Assembly (NCBI RefSeq): GCF_023554555.1
Contig: NZ_JAMJWC010000001.1
Coordinates: 744,001 to 808,000, forward strand
Direction of reading: 5' to 3'
Source of the DNA: Sphingobacterium sp. lm-10
GTDB lineage: Bacteria > Bacteroidota > Bacteroidia > Sphingobacteriales > Sphingobacteriaceae
Length of the DNA: 64,000 nucleotides
A model generated the notes under the pieces. It had not been told where the DNA came from, searched no databases, and saw only the letters and a list, made by a program, of their open reading frames with translations. Shown piece after piece: positions 9,610-17,687 of the stretch (position 1 is its first letter; each line of letters begins with the position of its first letter). Made by a program: the position numbers and the translations under genes.

Positions 9610-10572
9610 ATGCCAGTAAAGATACCAAATAATCTACCAGCCATCGAGCTTCTCAAGGAAGAGAACATCTTTGTAATGAGTGATTTACGTGCCAGCACGC
9701 AAGATATCAGGCCGCTGCGCGTCTTGATCCTTAACCTAATGCCGCTGAAAATCACGACAGAGACCGATTTTGTCCGGTTGCTCTCTAATAATCCTTTGCA
9801 GGTGGAGGTCGAGTTTTTAAGGCTCGATACACATACCCCTAAAAACACGTCTGAAGAACATTTGGAATTATTTTACAAAGGTTTTGGCCAGGTTACAGAC
9901 AATTTCTACGATGGTATGATCATTACTGGGGCGCCAGTAGAAATGTTGCCTTTCGAAGAAGTGAGTTATTGGAGTGAAATGAAGGTGATTTTTGACTGGG
10001 CTAAAACGCACGTTACCTCTACTTTGTACATTTGTTGGGCTGCGCAGGCAGCTTTACATCATTTTTACGGTGTGGAGAAAGTTCCATTAGACCGAAAGCT
10101 TTTTGGCGTATTCAAACACAGCACGACAGAAAACCGTAGTCCTTTGTTTCGGGGGTTTGACGATGAGTTTTATATTCCGCATAGTCGGCACACCACCATC
10201 GCTAAAGAAGAGTTGTTAAACAACCCAGAGATTTCCATCTTGTCCGAGTCTGACGAGGCGGGTGTAGCCGTCGTATGCTCGCGGGGAGGTAGGGAATTCT
10301 ATTTAACAGGGCATTCAGAATATTCACCTTGGACGCTACACGAGGAGTACCTAAGAGATTTGGAGCGAGGCAACGACATACAATTGCCCACAAACTATTA
10401 TCGAAACGATGATGAACGAAATCCACCAGTTGTACGTTGGAGCGGACATGCCAATCTATTGTTTAACAATTGGTTGAACTATTTCGTTTATCAGGAAACT
10501 CCATACGACTTACATAATGTGCAGCATTTAGGAGCGTTGAACGAGCCTACCGTAACAATCGCTGAGCGATAG
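9610..10572 (+). CDS. metA: Homoserine O-acyltransferase, predicted acetyl-CoA-specific
   Basis: A MetA-family enzyme (320 residues) that activates L-homoserine in methionine biosynthesis. The catalytic Cys142 (LYICWAAQAAL), His235 and Glu237 (TGHSEYSPW) are in place. Residue 111 is glutamate (ITGAPVEMLPF). In characterised MetA enzymes Glu at 111 goes with acetyl-CoA and Gly, as in E. coli, with succinyl-CoA. I therefore predict homoserine O-acetyltransferase activity, although family annotation usually says succinyltransferase. The 3' end overlaps the convergent topoisomerase gene by 26 bases. Confidence 0.92.
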   Translation: MPVKIPNNLPAIELLKEENIFVMSDLRASTQDIRPLRVLILNLMPLKITTETDFVRLLSNNPLQVEVEFLRLDTHTPKNTSEEHLELFYKGFGQVTDNFYDGMIITGAPVEMLPFEEVSYWSEMKVIFDWAKTHVTSTLYICWAAQAALHHFYGVEKVPLDRKLFGVFKHSTTENRSPLFRGFDDEFYIPHSRHTTIAKEELLNNPEISILSESDEAGVAVVCSRGGREFYLTGHSEYSPWTLHEEYLRDLERGNDIQLPTNYYRNDDERNPPVVRWSGHANLLFNNWLNYFVYQETPYDLHNVQHLGALNEPTVTIAER

Positions 10573-11572
10573 TTTCTGCCTGCGGTATGGTGAGTCGTCG
10601 TGCAGTAACCTTTAACTTCGCTTTTTTGTAAAATGTACCATCCAGAAATAACTCTTGTATCAAAGGGTGTACATAATATTTCTTAGCTACTGTACGGGTA
10701 TTGCCTAACTCGGCTGCTACCTGATCGATGATAGCATTCAGCATCTTCTGACTATTATTTAGATCATATTCGGCCTGCACTGCTGCCATCTCGCGAACAG
10801 CCATAATTGTCGCTCCCCAGATCCGAAAACTCTTCACAGAGAGTTTGTTATCCCGATCCTTGCCTTTCAAATAGGCATTCACATCGCGTCCACGCAATTT
10901 CCTGATTCCTTTTGGCGCCGATGGATCCAGGTATTGAAACAAATTTTTTCCCGGTATCTCCGACAAAGATTCGACAAAGCTATACAGCTTTTTGTCTGTC
11001 ACCACGTGTAGTTGCGGAACACCTTTCTTTCCAACGTAGTCTATGGTTACACCTTCCTTGGAAAGTGTAATATGTGATTTCTTCAACGTGGTCAATCCAT
11101 ATGACTTGTTGGCTTTAGTATAACGGGCATTACCCACTCGCATCAGCGTGCGCTTGATGACAGCGAGTGCCAAAGCAGAAACCTTCTCCTTTGTCCATTC
11201 TGCTAATTTCAAATCTTTATTGATGCGTCGTTGCAATGAAGGTAAGTAGGGACCTAATTCAAGCACTTTCTGGAATTTGCTATCGTTTTGATTTTGTGCC
11301 CATTCTTTGTGATAAATGTATTGCTTCCGATCTCGGATATCGTATCCGAAACATTGGATATGTCCCTTCGGGTCCGGACAAATCCAAACCCGCTTCCAGG
11401 CAGGAGGAATGATGAGTGCTTGAATACGTTTCAACGTGCGCTCGTTGGTAATAACGGCGCCACGTAAATTTTTGTAACGGTAAGATTTACCGACCTTAAC
11501 CCGTTTATATCCTTTGCATTTACAATCTATATATTTTAATGCGCTTTTAATAGCTTGATCGGTGTTTTCCAT
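10547..11572 (-). CDS. Type IB DNA topoisomerase (poxvirus-like)
   Basis: A 341-residue bacterial topoisomerase IB that relaxes supercoils through a 3'-phosphotyrosyl intermediate. The N-terminal domain shows TNERTLKRIQALIIPPAWK and the DPKGHIQCFGYD segment typical of bacterial TopIB. The catalytic domain has the RVGNARY strand, the KSFRIWGAT arginine helix, and the C-terminal nucleophile region NTRTVAKKYYVHP, where the second tyrosine is most likely the nucleophile. It is convergent with metA, with coding ends overlapping by 26 bases. Confidence 0.92.
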   Translation of the reverse strand: MENTDQAIKSALKYIDCKCKGYKRVKVGKSYRYKNLRGAVITNERTLKRIQALIIPPAWKRVWICPDPKGHIQCFGYDIRDRKQYIYHKEWAQNQNDSKFQKVLELGPYLPSLQRRINKDLKLAEWTKEKVSALALAVIKRTLMRVGNARYTKANKSYGLTTLKKSHITLSKEGVTIDYVGKKGVPQLHVVTDKKLYSFVESLSEIPGKNLFQYLDPSAPKGIRKLRGRDVNAYLKGKDRDNKLSVKSFRIWGATIMAVREMAAVQAEYDLNNSQKMLNAIIDQVAAELGNTRTVAKKYYVHPLIQELFLDGTFYKKAKLKVTARRLTIPQAETIAQRLLR

Positions 11573-11873
11573 CTATATGTCTTCTCTACTAAATGTAAAT
11601 TCTGAAACTGCTTTTAACTATTTCATTTACTTGATTACCAACAGACAAATCAGGCCTTTGTTTCCTTAGCGTGTATTTGATATTAAAAAACACCTCTAAA
11701 TGTCTCTAGATTGAATAAGCAACATTTAAACAGTAAAATAAAAGTTTATTATTATACTATATTCGGGCAAACAAATGCCATTTTGTACGGTTTATAACCC
11801 AGGTTAGGGTTGGTAATAATATAGTTGTATACTACTTCGCTTAATCACCACTGTATCATTAGACATACTAGAT
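11573..11873. other. Divergent promoter region, topoisomerase/light-defence operon
   Basis: A 301-base AT-rich spacer between two divergent starts, with no coding sequence that I can support. It contains AACCC/GGGTT arms at 11796-11811 and the quasi-palindrome at 11823-11836 annotated separately. No perfect TTG-N19-TAnnTTTG promoter is visible for the marR-crt operon; the closest -7-like word is TATATTCG near 11758. Confidence 0.5.
11823..11836. promoter_or_regulatory. Quasi-palindromic candidate operator before marR
   Basis: AGTTGTATACTACT reads the same on the opposite strand at 12 of 14 positions, centred on GTATAC, about 40 bases before the marR start. MarR-type regulators bind such short dyads and often autoregulate. 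The assignment rests only on position and symmetry. Confidence 0.3.
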
Positions 11874-12545
11874 ATGAATTATGACTTAATACAAGCTGTT
11901 ATCAAATTGGTGTCAGAATTCGAACATGCTCGAACGGAAGATACCAACTATGGTGCTGATTTGCCTGGTTTTAAAAACTGGGTGGCAGATCTGTATCGGT
12001 TGGAATCCGATCAAGCTCCGGATTGGGCGGGTATCGCAAAGGGGAGGTCTCCAGAAAGCGTAATCAGTACGCTATTAGTGCATTTGAACAGGTATGCGAA
12101 AAACTATTCGCGATCTGCCATGTTTGATTCTGAATTTTCGACGCAAGAAGACTATATTTATCTTATCAACCTTAAAGCTTTTGGAGAGATGAGCAAAATG
12201 GCCTTGATTAAGAAAAACATTCATGATAAACCGGTAGGTATGCAAATTATCAACCGTCTGATCAAAAATGGTTGGGTAGTGCAGGTGGGTTCTCGTCTAG
12301 ATCGGCGCAGCAAGCTCATCTCTATTACCGATGGCGGTTTGCAAGTTTTAAAGGAACAAATGCAAAAGATCAGGCAGGCTACGCAAGTGGTTTCAGCAAA
12401 TCTTACGACAATAGAAAAATTGGAATTGATTCGTTTGTTACAAAAATTAGAATCGTTTCATCATCCTTTATATCAGCTTAATGTGCCAGCAGAGATGCTG
12501 TTGGACAAAGCATATACACAATTAACTGCTACCACTACAACATGA
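11874..12545 (+). CDS. MarR-family transcriptional regulator of the carotenoid operon
   Basis: A 223-residue winged-helix regulator. The recognition region and wing are visible as KPVGMQIINRLIKNGWV followed by GSRLDRRSKLISITDGG (residues about 120-165), the DxRxxx wing pattern of MarR proteins. N- and C-terminal helices would form the dimer interface. It is the first gene of the crt operon and overlaps crtI by ATGA, so it is co-translated with the pathway it probably controls. The ligand and whether it represses or activates are unknown. Confidence 0.85.
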   Translation: MNYDLIQAVIKLVSEFEHARTEDTNYGADLPGFKNWVADLYRLESDQAPDWAGIAKGRSPESVISTLLVHLNRYAKNYSRSAMFDSEFSTQEDYIYLINLKAFGEMSKMALIKKNIHDKPVGMQIINRLIKNGWVVQVGSRLDRRSKLISITDGGLQVLKEQMQKIRQATQVVSANLTTIEKLELIRLLQKLESFHHPLYQLNVPAEMLLDKAYTQLTATTTT

Positions 12546-14035
12546 AAAAAAGGATTGCCATTATAGGATCCGGAATCTCGGGATTGTCTGCCGCTGCATA
12601 CGCTGCCGCTGCCGGTAACACGGTGCACGTATTTGAGAAAAATTCAGGTCCTGGTGGTCGCGCACGTCAATTCATCACCGACAATGGCTATACCTTTGAT
12701 ATGGGGCCAAGCTGGTACTGGATGCCAGATATTATTGATAATTTCTTTCAGGACTTTGATAAGCATGCGACAGATTATTTCGACTTGCTTCCATTGGACC
12801 CACAGTTTGAAATGGTTTTTTCGGAAGAAAATGTATCCATACCCAGAGATTATACAGAAATGAAAGTCTTATTTGAGCGCATAGAGAAGGGAGCAGGAGC
12901 AAGACTAGATGAATTCATGAAGGCGGCCAAGTATAAGTATGAGGTGGGTATGCGGGATTTTGTAAACAAACCTTGTTACAGCTGGTCTGAATTTATGTCA
13001 CCAAAAATAGCCGGCAGCGCGCTACGATTGGATTTGCTGTCGGGCTTCAGGAAGTACGTGAAGAAATACTTTAAAAATCCAAAGCTAATCTCCCTCATGG
13101 AATTTCCGGTCATTTTCTTAGGCGCCTCTCCGAGAAAGATCCCTGCCATGTATAGCTTGATGAATTATGGCGGTTATGCACTGGGTACCTGGTATCCGAA
13201 AGGTGGTTTTTATGAGTTAGTGAAAGCGATGAAAGCTGTAGCGGAAGAGCAAGGTGCCGAGTTTCACTTTAACCATCCTGTAGAAGCAATACAGTGTGCC
13301 AATTCCTCCGTGCAATCTTTGCGGATAAACGGCGAGCTTCATGAGTTCGATGTTGTAATTGCATCGTCTGATTATCATCACACAGAATCTTTATTGGAGC
13401 CATCGCTACGAAATTATGATGAATCTTACTGGGCAGGGCGCACTTTCGCACCTTCCTGTCTGATCTATTATTTAGGATTCCGAGAGCGTATTCCTAATCT
13501 AAAGCATCACACCTTATTTTTTGAAAACGATTTAGACGCCCACATTGATTCCATTTATGTCGATAAGGATTGGCCTGAAAAATCGCTATTTTATGCTTGC
13601 TCTCCATCACAAACAGATGATGGCGTAGCGCCCGAAGGACATGAAAATGTATTTCTATTAATGCCTTTGGCAATGGGTGTAGCAGACGACGAATCTACTA
13701 GAGAACGTTACCTTTTGGATATGATCACACGCCTGGAGAAACACACTGGGACGACTGGGTTGACAGATAAAATGGATTATAAGAAAAGCTATTGTGTTTC
13801 TGATTTTATACAGGATTATAATGCCTACGGTGGCAACGCATATGGCTTAGCCAACACGCTATCTCAAACTGCGGTATGGAAGCCTGCCATAAAGAACAAA
13901 AAATTGAAAAACTTATTTTATACAGGACAATTGACTGTACCGGGCCCGGGTGTACCGCCGTCCATCATTTCTGGTAAAATCGTCGCTACCGAAGTCAATA
14001 AACTTAACACACACTCCTATGAAAAAGCTGTTTGA
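12542..14035 (+). CDS. crtI: Phytoene desaturase
   Basis: A 497-residue FAD-dependent CrtI-type desaturase that converts phytoene stepwise towards lycopene at the membrane. The Rossmann dinucleotide motif IAIIGSGISGLSAAAYA and the following GGRARQF lie at the N-terminus. The C-terminal CrtI signature appears as LFYTGQLTVPGPGVPPSI. Length matches bacterial CrtI. The start is fixed by an ATGA overlap with marR; the stop overlaps crtB by 17 bases. The number of desaturation steps (neurosporene or lycopene) cannot be read from sequence. Confidence 0.95.
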   Translation: MKKRIAIIGSGISGLSAAAYAAAAGNTVHVFEKNSGPGGRARQFITDNGYTFDMGPSWYWMPDIIDNFFQDFDKHATDYFDLLPLDPQFEMVFSEENVSIPRDYTEMKVLFERIEKGAGARLDEFMKAAKYKYEVGMRDFVNKPCYSWSEFMSPKIAGSALRLDLLSGFRKYVKKYFKNPKLISLMEFPVIFLGASPRKIPAMYSLMNYGGYALGTWYPKGGFYELVKAMKAVAEEQGAEFHFNHPVEAIQCANSSVQSLRINGELHEFDVVIASSDYHHTESLLEPSLRNYDESYWAGRTFAPSCLIYYLGFRERIPNLKHHTLFFENDLDAHIDSIYVDKDWPEKSLFYACSPSQTDDGVAPEGHENVFLLMPLAMGVADDESTRERYLLDMITRLEKHTGTTGLTDKMDYKKSYCVSDFIQDYNAYGGNAYGLANTLSQTAVWKPAIKNKKLKNLFYTGQLTVPGPGVPPSIISGKIVATEVNKLNTHSYEKAV

Positions 14036-14855
14036 TGAATTAAGCTTTCAAGTAAGCAAAGCCACCACAGAAAAATATAGTACCAGCTTTTCGCTTGGCA
14101 TCCTTTCATTAGATTCCTGCATTCGTCCGGCGGTGTATGCCATTTATGGATACGTGAGGTTGGCAGACGAGATAGTGGATAGCTTCCATAGCTATGATAA
14201 GCACAAATTGTTGCAACGATTTAAAGAGCAAACGCATCAGGCATTAGAGGAGAAAATTTCTTTAAATCCCATTTTGCAGTCTTTTCAAGAGACGGTGAAT
14301 CGATACGATATCGATCACGGTTTGATCGAACAATTTCTGCACAGCATGGAAATGGATTTGAATCCAACAGAATACAATACGGAAAAATACAAAGAGTATA
14401 TTTTGGGTTCGGCAGAGGTGGTTGGCTTGATGTGTTTGCAGGTTTTTGTAGAGGGAGATAAAACGGCTTATGAACTATTGAAGCCCTATGCCATGAAACT
14501 AGGCTCTGCTTTTCAAAAAGTCAACTTTTTGCGGGATTTAAAAGACGATTACCAGATTTTAGGTCGCACTTACTTTCCAGATGTGGATATGGCTGTTTTT
14601 GACAATTCGATCAAATCAGCGATAGAGGCAGACATACATGCCGAGTTTCGGGAGGCATTGATTGGTATCAAAAAACTGCCTGCCTCAGCCCGATTCGGCG
14701 TCTACCTGGCCTATAAATATTATCTATCTCTTTTCAAGAAAATCCGCCGATTGCCTGCACAACGTATTTTGTGCGAACGTATTCGTATTCCGAACGGGCG
14801 AAAAGTTTCTTTGATGATGCAAAGCTATGTGGCCTACAAGATGGCCATTATGTAA
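14019..14855 (+). CDS. crtB: Phytoene synthase
   Basis: A 278-residue CrtB/squalene-phytoene synthase that condenses two geranylgeranyl diphosphates into phytoene. The two aspartate-rich Mg-diphosphate motifs are DEIVD (residues 50-54) and DLKDD (173-177, in NFLRDLKDDYQ, followed by RTYFP). I chose the ATG at 14019 rather than an upstream in-frame start because the family N-terminus begins with KLFDELS and the upstream extension only reads crtI in another frame. The overlap with crtI is 17 bases, so coupling is likely. Confidence 0.94.
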   Translation: MKKLFDELSFQVSKATTEKYSTSFSLGILSLDSCIRPAVYAIYGYVRLADEIVDSFHSYDKHKLLQRFKEQTHQALEEKISLNPILQSFQETVNRYDIDHGLIEQFLHSMEMDLNPTEYNTEKYKEYILGSAEVVGLMCLQVFVEGDKTAYELLKPYAMKLGSAFQKVNFLRDLKDDYQILGRTYFPDVDMAVFDNSIKSAIEADIHAEFREALIGIKKLPASARFGVYLAYKYYLSLFKKIRRLPAQRILCERIRIPNGRKVSLMMQSYVAYKMAIM

Positions 14856-14880
14856 GCTACTACATAAAACAATTGACGAG

Positions 14881-15354
14881 ATGATCTATAGCATTTACCG
14901 AGAGCAACATTTGAAAGGAGACCTGGAGACGATCTGGAAGTTTTTCTCTTCGCCCTATAATTTAGAAAAGATAACACCGAAGGATATGGGATTTGTGGTG
15001 AGAAGCAAACTCCCGGATGATGCGATATATGAAGATATGATTATCGAATATACGGTGAGCCCGATTTTAAGCATTCCGTTAAAGTGGCGTACACGGATCA
15101 CAGAAGTAGTGCCATTACAACGTTTCATTGATTTTCAGGAACGGGGACCTTATAAATTGTGGGAACATACGCATACATTTACTCCGGTTGACGACGGTGT
15201 ACTGATTACTGATCATGTGCGCTATCAATTGCCACTAGGCCCACTGGGTATATTGGCGCATAAATTGTTCGTACGTAAGAAGCTTAATAATATATTTGAT
15301 TATCGCTATCAAGTATTGGATAAAAATTTTAATCAAAATACCCCACAACTATGA
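14881..15354 (+). CDS. SRPBCC-family protein in the carotenoid operon
   Basis: A 157-residue START/Bet v 1-like (SRPBCC) protein: IYREQHLKGDLETIWKFFSSP is the usual first strand and helix of the ligand-binding fold, and VDDGVLITDHVRYQLPLGP the C-terminal strand region before the long helix. Such proteins recur in photolyase and carotenoid clusters, but their ligand is unproven; binding of a hydrophobic isoprenoid is a reasonable guess. The start at 14881 leaves a 25-base gap after crtB; an upstream in-frame ATG would overlap crtB and adds non-conserved sequence. The stop overlaps crtZ by ATGA. Confidence 0.85.
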   Translation: MIYSIYREQHLKGDLETIWKFFSSPYNLEKITPKDMGFVVRSKLPDDAIYEDMIIEYTVSPILSIPLKWRTRITEVVPLQRFIDFQERGPYKLWEHTHTFTPVDDGVLITDHVRYQLPLGPLGILAHKLFVRKKLNNIFDYRYQVLDKNFNQNTPQL

Positions 15355-15818
15355 ACTTTTTAATCCTTTTGGTAACCTTCTTTCTGATGGAAGGTATTAC
15401 CTGGACGGTACATAAATACGTGATGCACGGTTTCCTATGGAGATTGCACCGCGATCACCACGATCATAGCACCGAAGGACATCTCGAGAAAAATGATTAT
15501 TTCTTTGTTATCTTCGCTATTCCCGCTATTGCATTGATTTATTGGGGCAGTACTCAAGGTTTCAATCACTTGTTTTACATTGGCTTAGGCATCACACTGT
15601 ATGGCTTTGCGTATTTCTTTGTGCACGATATTTTTATACATCAGCGTGTATCTTTCCTTCGAAATACAACTAATCCGTATTTGATGGCTATCCGCCGCGC
15701 GCACAAACAGCATCACAAACATACCGGAAAAGAAGAAGGTGAATGCTTTGGATTTTTGTGGGTTCCGGTCAAGTACTTTCAGATGTATTTTAAAAAAAAT
15801 CAACAACATGAACGTTAG
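15351..15818 (+). CDS. crtZ: Beta-carotene hydroxylase
   Basis: A 155-residue di-iron membrane hydroxylase of the CrtZ/fatty acid hydroxylase superfamily that adds 3-hydroxyl groups to beta-ionone rings, giving cryptoxanthin and zeaxanthin. All histidine clusters are visible: HKYVMH (21-26), HRDHHDH (33-39), HDIFIH, and HKQHHKH near the C-terminus. About four membrane helices separate them. It is coupled to the SRPBCC gene by ATGA and overlaps the lipocalin gene by 11 bases. Its substrate needs a lycopene cyclase, which is absent from this operon. Confidence 0.94.
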   Translation: MNFLILLVTFFLMEGITWTVHKYVMHGFLWRLHRDHHDHSTEGHLEKNDYFFVIFAIPAIALIYWGSTQGFNHLFYIGLGITLYGFAYFFVHDIFIHQRVSFLRNTTNPYLMAIRRAHKQHHKHTGKEEGECFGFLWVPVKYFQMYFKKNQQHER

Positions 15819-16359
15819 ATTACCTATTTATATCGGGCTCATCTTAAGTCTATTTTGCGCTGGATGTAGCTCTATACCTAAAACAGCAAAACCCGTAGCA
15901 CCTTTTGAAGTAGACCGGTATCTAGGCACTTGGTACGAAGTGGCTAGACTGGATCATAAGTTTGAGCGGGGGTTATCGCACGTAACGGCAACTTATTCTG
16001 CCAACGAAGACGGGAGCATCCGGGTACTTAATAAAGGGTACAATAAGGAAGAACAAGAATGGAAATCAGCGGAAGGTAAAGCTAAATTCCGTGGCGAACC
16101 AACTGTCGCTGCATTGAAGGTTTCCTTCTTTGGTCCATTTTATTCCGGTTATAATGTTTTGGCGATTGACAAAGACTATCAGTATGCACTAGTTGCTGGT
16201 AAGGATTTGGATTTCCTGTGGATTTTGTCTCGGGAAAGATCGATCCCTGAAGAGGTGAAGCTGGATTTTTTACGTATCGCTCTGGAAGTAGGTTACACTA
16301 TTGATGATCTGCTATGGGTAGATCAAGATCCAAACACGGAAGGTGCGCATGAAGGATAA
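15808..16359 (+). CDS. blc: Outer-membrane lipocalin (Blc family), lipoprotein
   Basis: A 183-residue bacterial lipocalin. It has a lipoprotein signal (hydrophobic PIYIGLILSLF, lipobox CAGC then SS) and the lipocalin SCR1 signature YLGTWYEVARLD. ATYSANEDGSIRVLNKG and the LWILSRE strand are family hallmarks. Blc binds fatty acids, lysophospholipids or other lipophiles in the cell envelope. The start at 15808 is chosen because the signal peptide begins there; it overlaps crtZ by 11 bases and the photolyase gene by 11. The operon position suggests handling of carotenoids or photo-oxidised lipids (inference). A paralogue lies at 24466-24999. Confidence 0.92.
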   Translation: MNVRLPIYIGLILSLFCAGCSSIPKTAKPVAPFEVDRYLGTWYEVARLDHKFERGLSHVTATYSANEDGSIRVLNKGYNKEEQEWKSAEGKAKFRGEPTVAALKVSFFGPFYSGYNVLAIDKDYQYALVAGKDLDFLWILSRERSIPEEVKLDFLRIALEVGYTIDDLLWVDQDPNTEGAHEG

Positions 16360-17653
16360 GGTGAATGTTTTTTGGTTTAGGCGAGATTTGCGTCTGGAAG
16401 ACAACGTAGGCTTATCCAAAGCCATGTCGGATGACATCCCGGTTGTGCCTGTATTTATTTTTGATACCGGTATTTTGGATAAGCTACCGAATCCCCTGGA
16501 TATTCGGGTAGATTATATCCATCAAGCATTACAAGCGATGCAGCATGATCTGGAAGTGTTAGGCAGCACATTACAGGTATTCCATGATACGCCTAAAGCA
16601 GCTTTCGAGCAATTGTTAAAGCAGTTTGATATACAGGGCGTGTTCTGCAATACCGACTATGAGCCACAAGCTATACAGCGAGACGAGGCCATCGCTAAGT
16701 TGTTGAATAAATCGAGTATTGATTTCCATCTGTTTAAGGATCAAGTAATTTTTGAAAAAGAGGACGTTCAAAAAAATGATGGTACGCCTTATACCGTCTA
16801 TACACCTTATAGCAAAAAATGGCGTGCGCAATTGGAGCGTAAGCATTATACCGCGGCACCAAACCGTACGGATGGTTTTTACCAAACTGCCAAAAAATCT
16901 ATTCCTTCCCTTAAAACATTAGGTTTTGAGAAAACGGAATTGGTATATGAAAAACCGAACCTAACGCCCGGAATGATTGACGATTACGACAAACATCGAG
17001 ATTTCCCGGCAGAAGATCGGACGACTCGTATGGGAGTGGCCCTGCGATTTGGTACGATATCCATACGTGAATGTGTTAAAACGGCCTTGAAAAACAACGA
17101 TACCTGGTTATCGGAATTAATCTGGCGAGAGTTTTTTATGCAGATATTATATCATTTTCCGCATGTGGTGGATACTAGTTTCAAAAAAGCTTATGATGCT
17201 ATTCCATGGCGGAATAACGAAAAGGAGTTTGCCAGATGGTGCAAGGGTGAAACGGGATATCCTATCGTCGATGCGGGAATGCGCCAATTAAATGAGACTG
17301 GATTTATGCACAACAGGGTACGCATGGTGGTGGCGAGCTTTTTGTGTAAGCATCTCCTGATCGATTGGCGATGGGGCGAAGCCTATTTTGCGGAGAAATT
17401 ATTGGATTACGAATTATCTTCTAATAACGGTAATTGGCAATGGGCGGCAGGCTGCGGCTGCGACGCGGCGCCTTACTTTCGCGTGTTTAATCCGGATGCG
17501 CAGACGAAGCGCTTCGACAAAGATCTGGCCTATATAAAACGTTGGAATCCAAGTTATTCATACCGGGTGGAGCAAGCTATTGTGGATCACAAAGAAGCAC
17601 GTGAGCGGGTATTGAAAGTGTATAAAAAAGCATTAAATGAGGCCAGAAGTTAG
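16349..17653 (+). CDS. Cryptochrome/deoxyribodipyrimidine photolyase
   Basis: A 434-residue member of the photolyase/cryptochrome family, expected to bind FAD and repair cyclobutane pyrimidine dimers with blue light. The N-terminal alpha/beta antenna domain begins VNVFWFRRDLRLEDN. The C-terminal FAD domain shows TGYPIVDAGMRQLNETG, MHNRVRMVVASFL, and the NNGNWQWAAG...YFRVFNP block of class I photolyases. The ATG at 16349 is preferred over an in-frame GTG two codons earlier. Overlap with the lipocalin and the short gap to idi place it in the light-defence operon. Repair versus signalling cannot be decided by eye. Confidence 0.92.
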   Translation: MKDKVNVFWFRRDLRLEDNVGLSKAMSDDIPVVPVFIFDTGILDKLPNPLDIRVDYIHQALQAMQHDLEVLGSTLQVFHDTPKAAFEQLLKQFDIQGVFCNTDYEPQAIQRDEAIAKLLNKSSIDFHLFKDQVIFEKEDVQKNDGTPYTVYTPYSKKWRAQLERKHYTAAPNRTDGFYQTAKKSIPSLKTLGFEKTELVYEKPNLTPGMIDDYDKHRDFPAEDRTTRMGVALRFGTISIRECVKTALKNNDTWLSELIWREFFMQILYHFPHVVDTSFKKAYDAIPWRNNEKEFARWCKGETGYPIVDAGMRQLNETGFMHNRVRMVVASFLCKHLLIDWRWGEAYFAEKLLDYELSSNNGNWQWAAGCGCDAAPYFRVFNPDAQTKRFDKDLAYIKRWNPSYSYRVEQAIVDHKEARERVLKVYKKALNEARS

Positions 17654-17687
17654 CCAACTTCTATATGTATCGGCCCGAGAAGTTAGC

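Noticed and set aside
13950..14018. Upstream start for crtB giving 23 more residues
   Set aside because: The extension lies fully inside crtI and is not like CrtB; the conserved protein begins at the ATG at 14019.
14881..15354. SRPBCC protein as a missing lycopene cyclase
   Set aside because: CrtYcd cyclases are polytopic membrane proteins; this one has the soluble START-like pattern and no hydrophobic helices.
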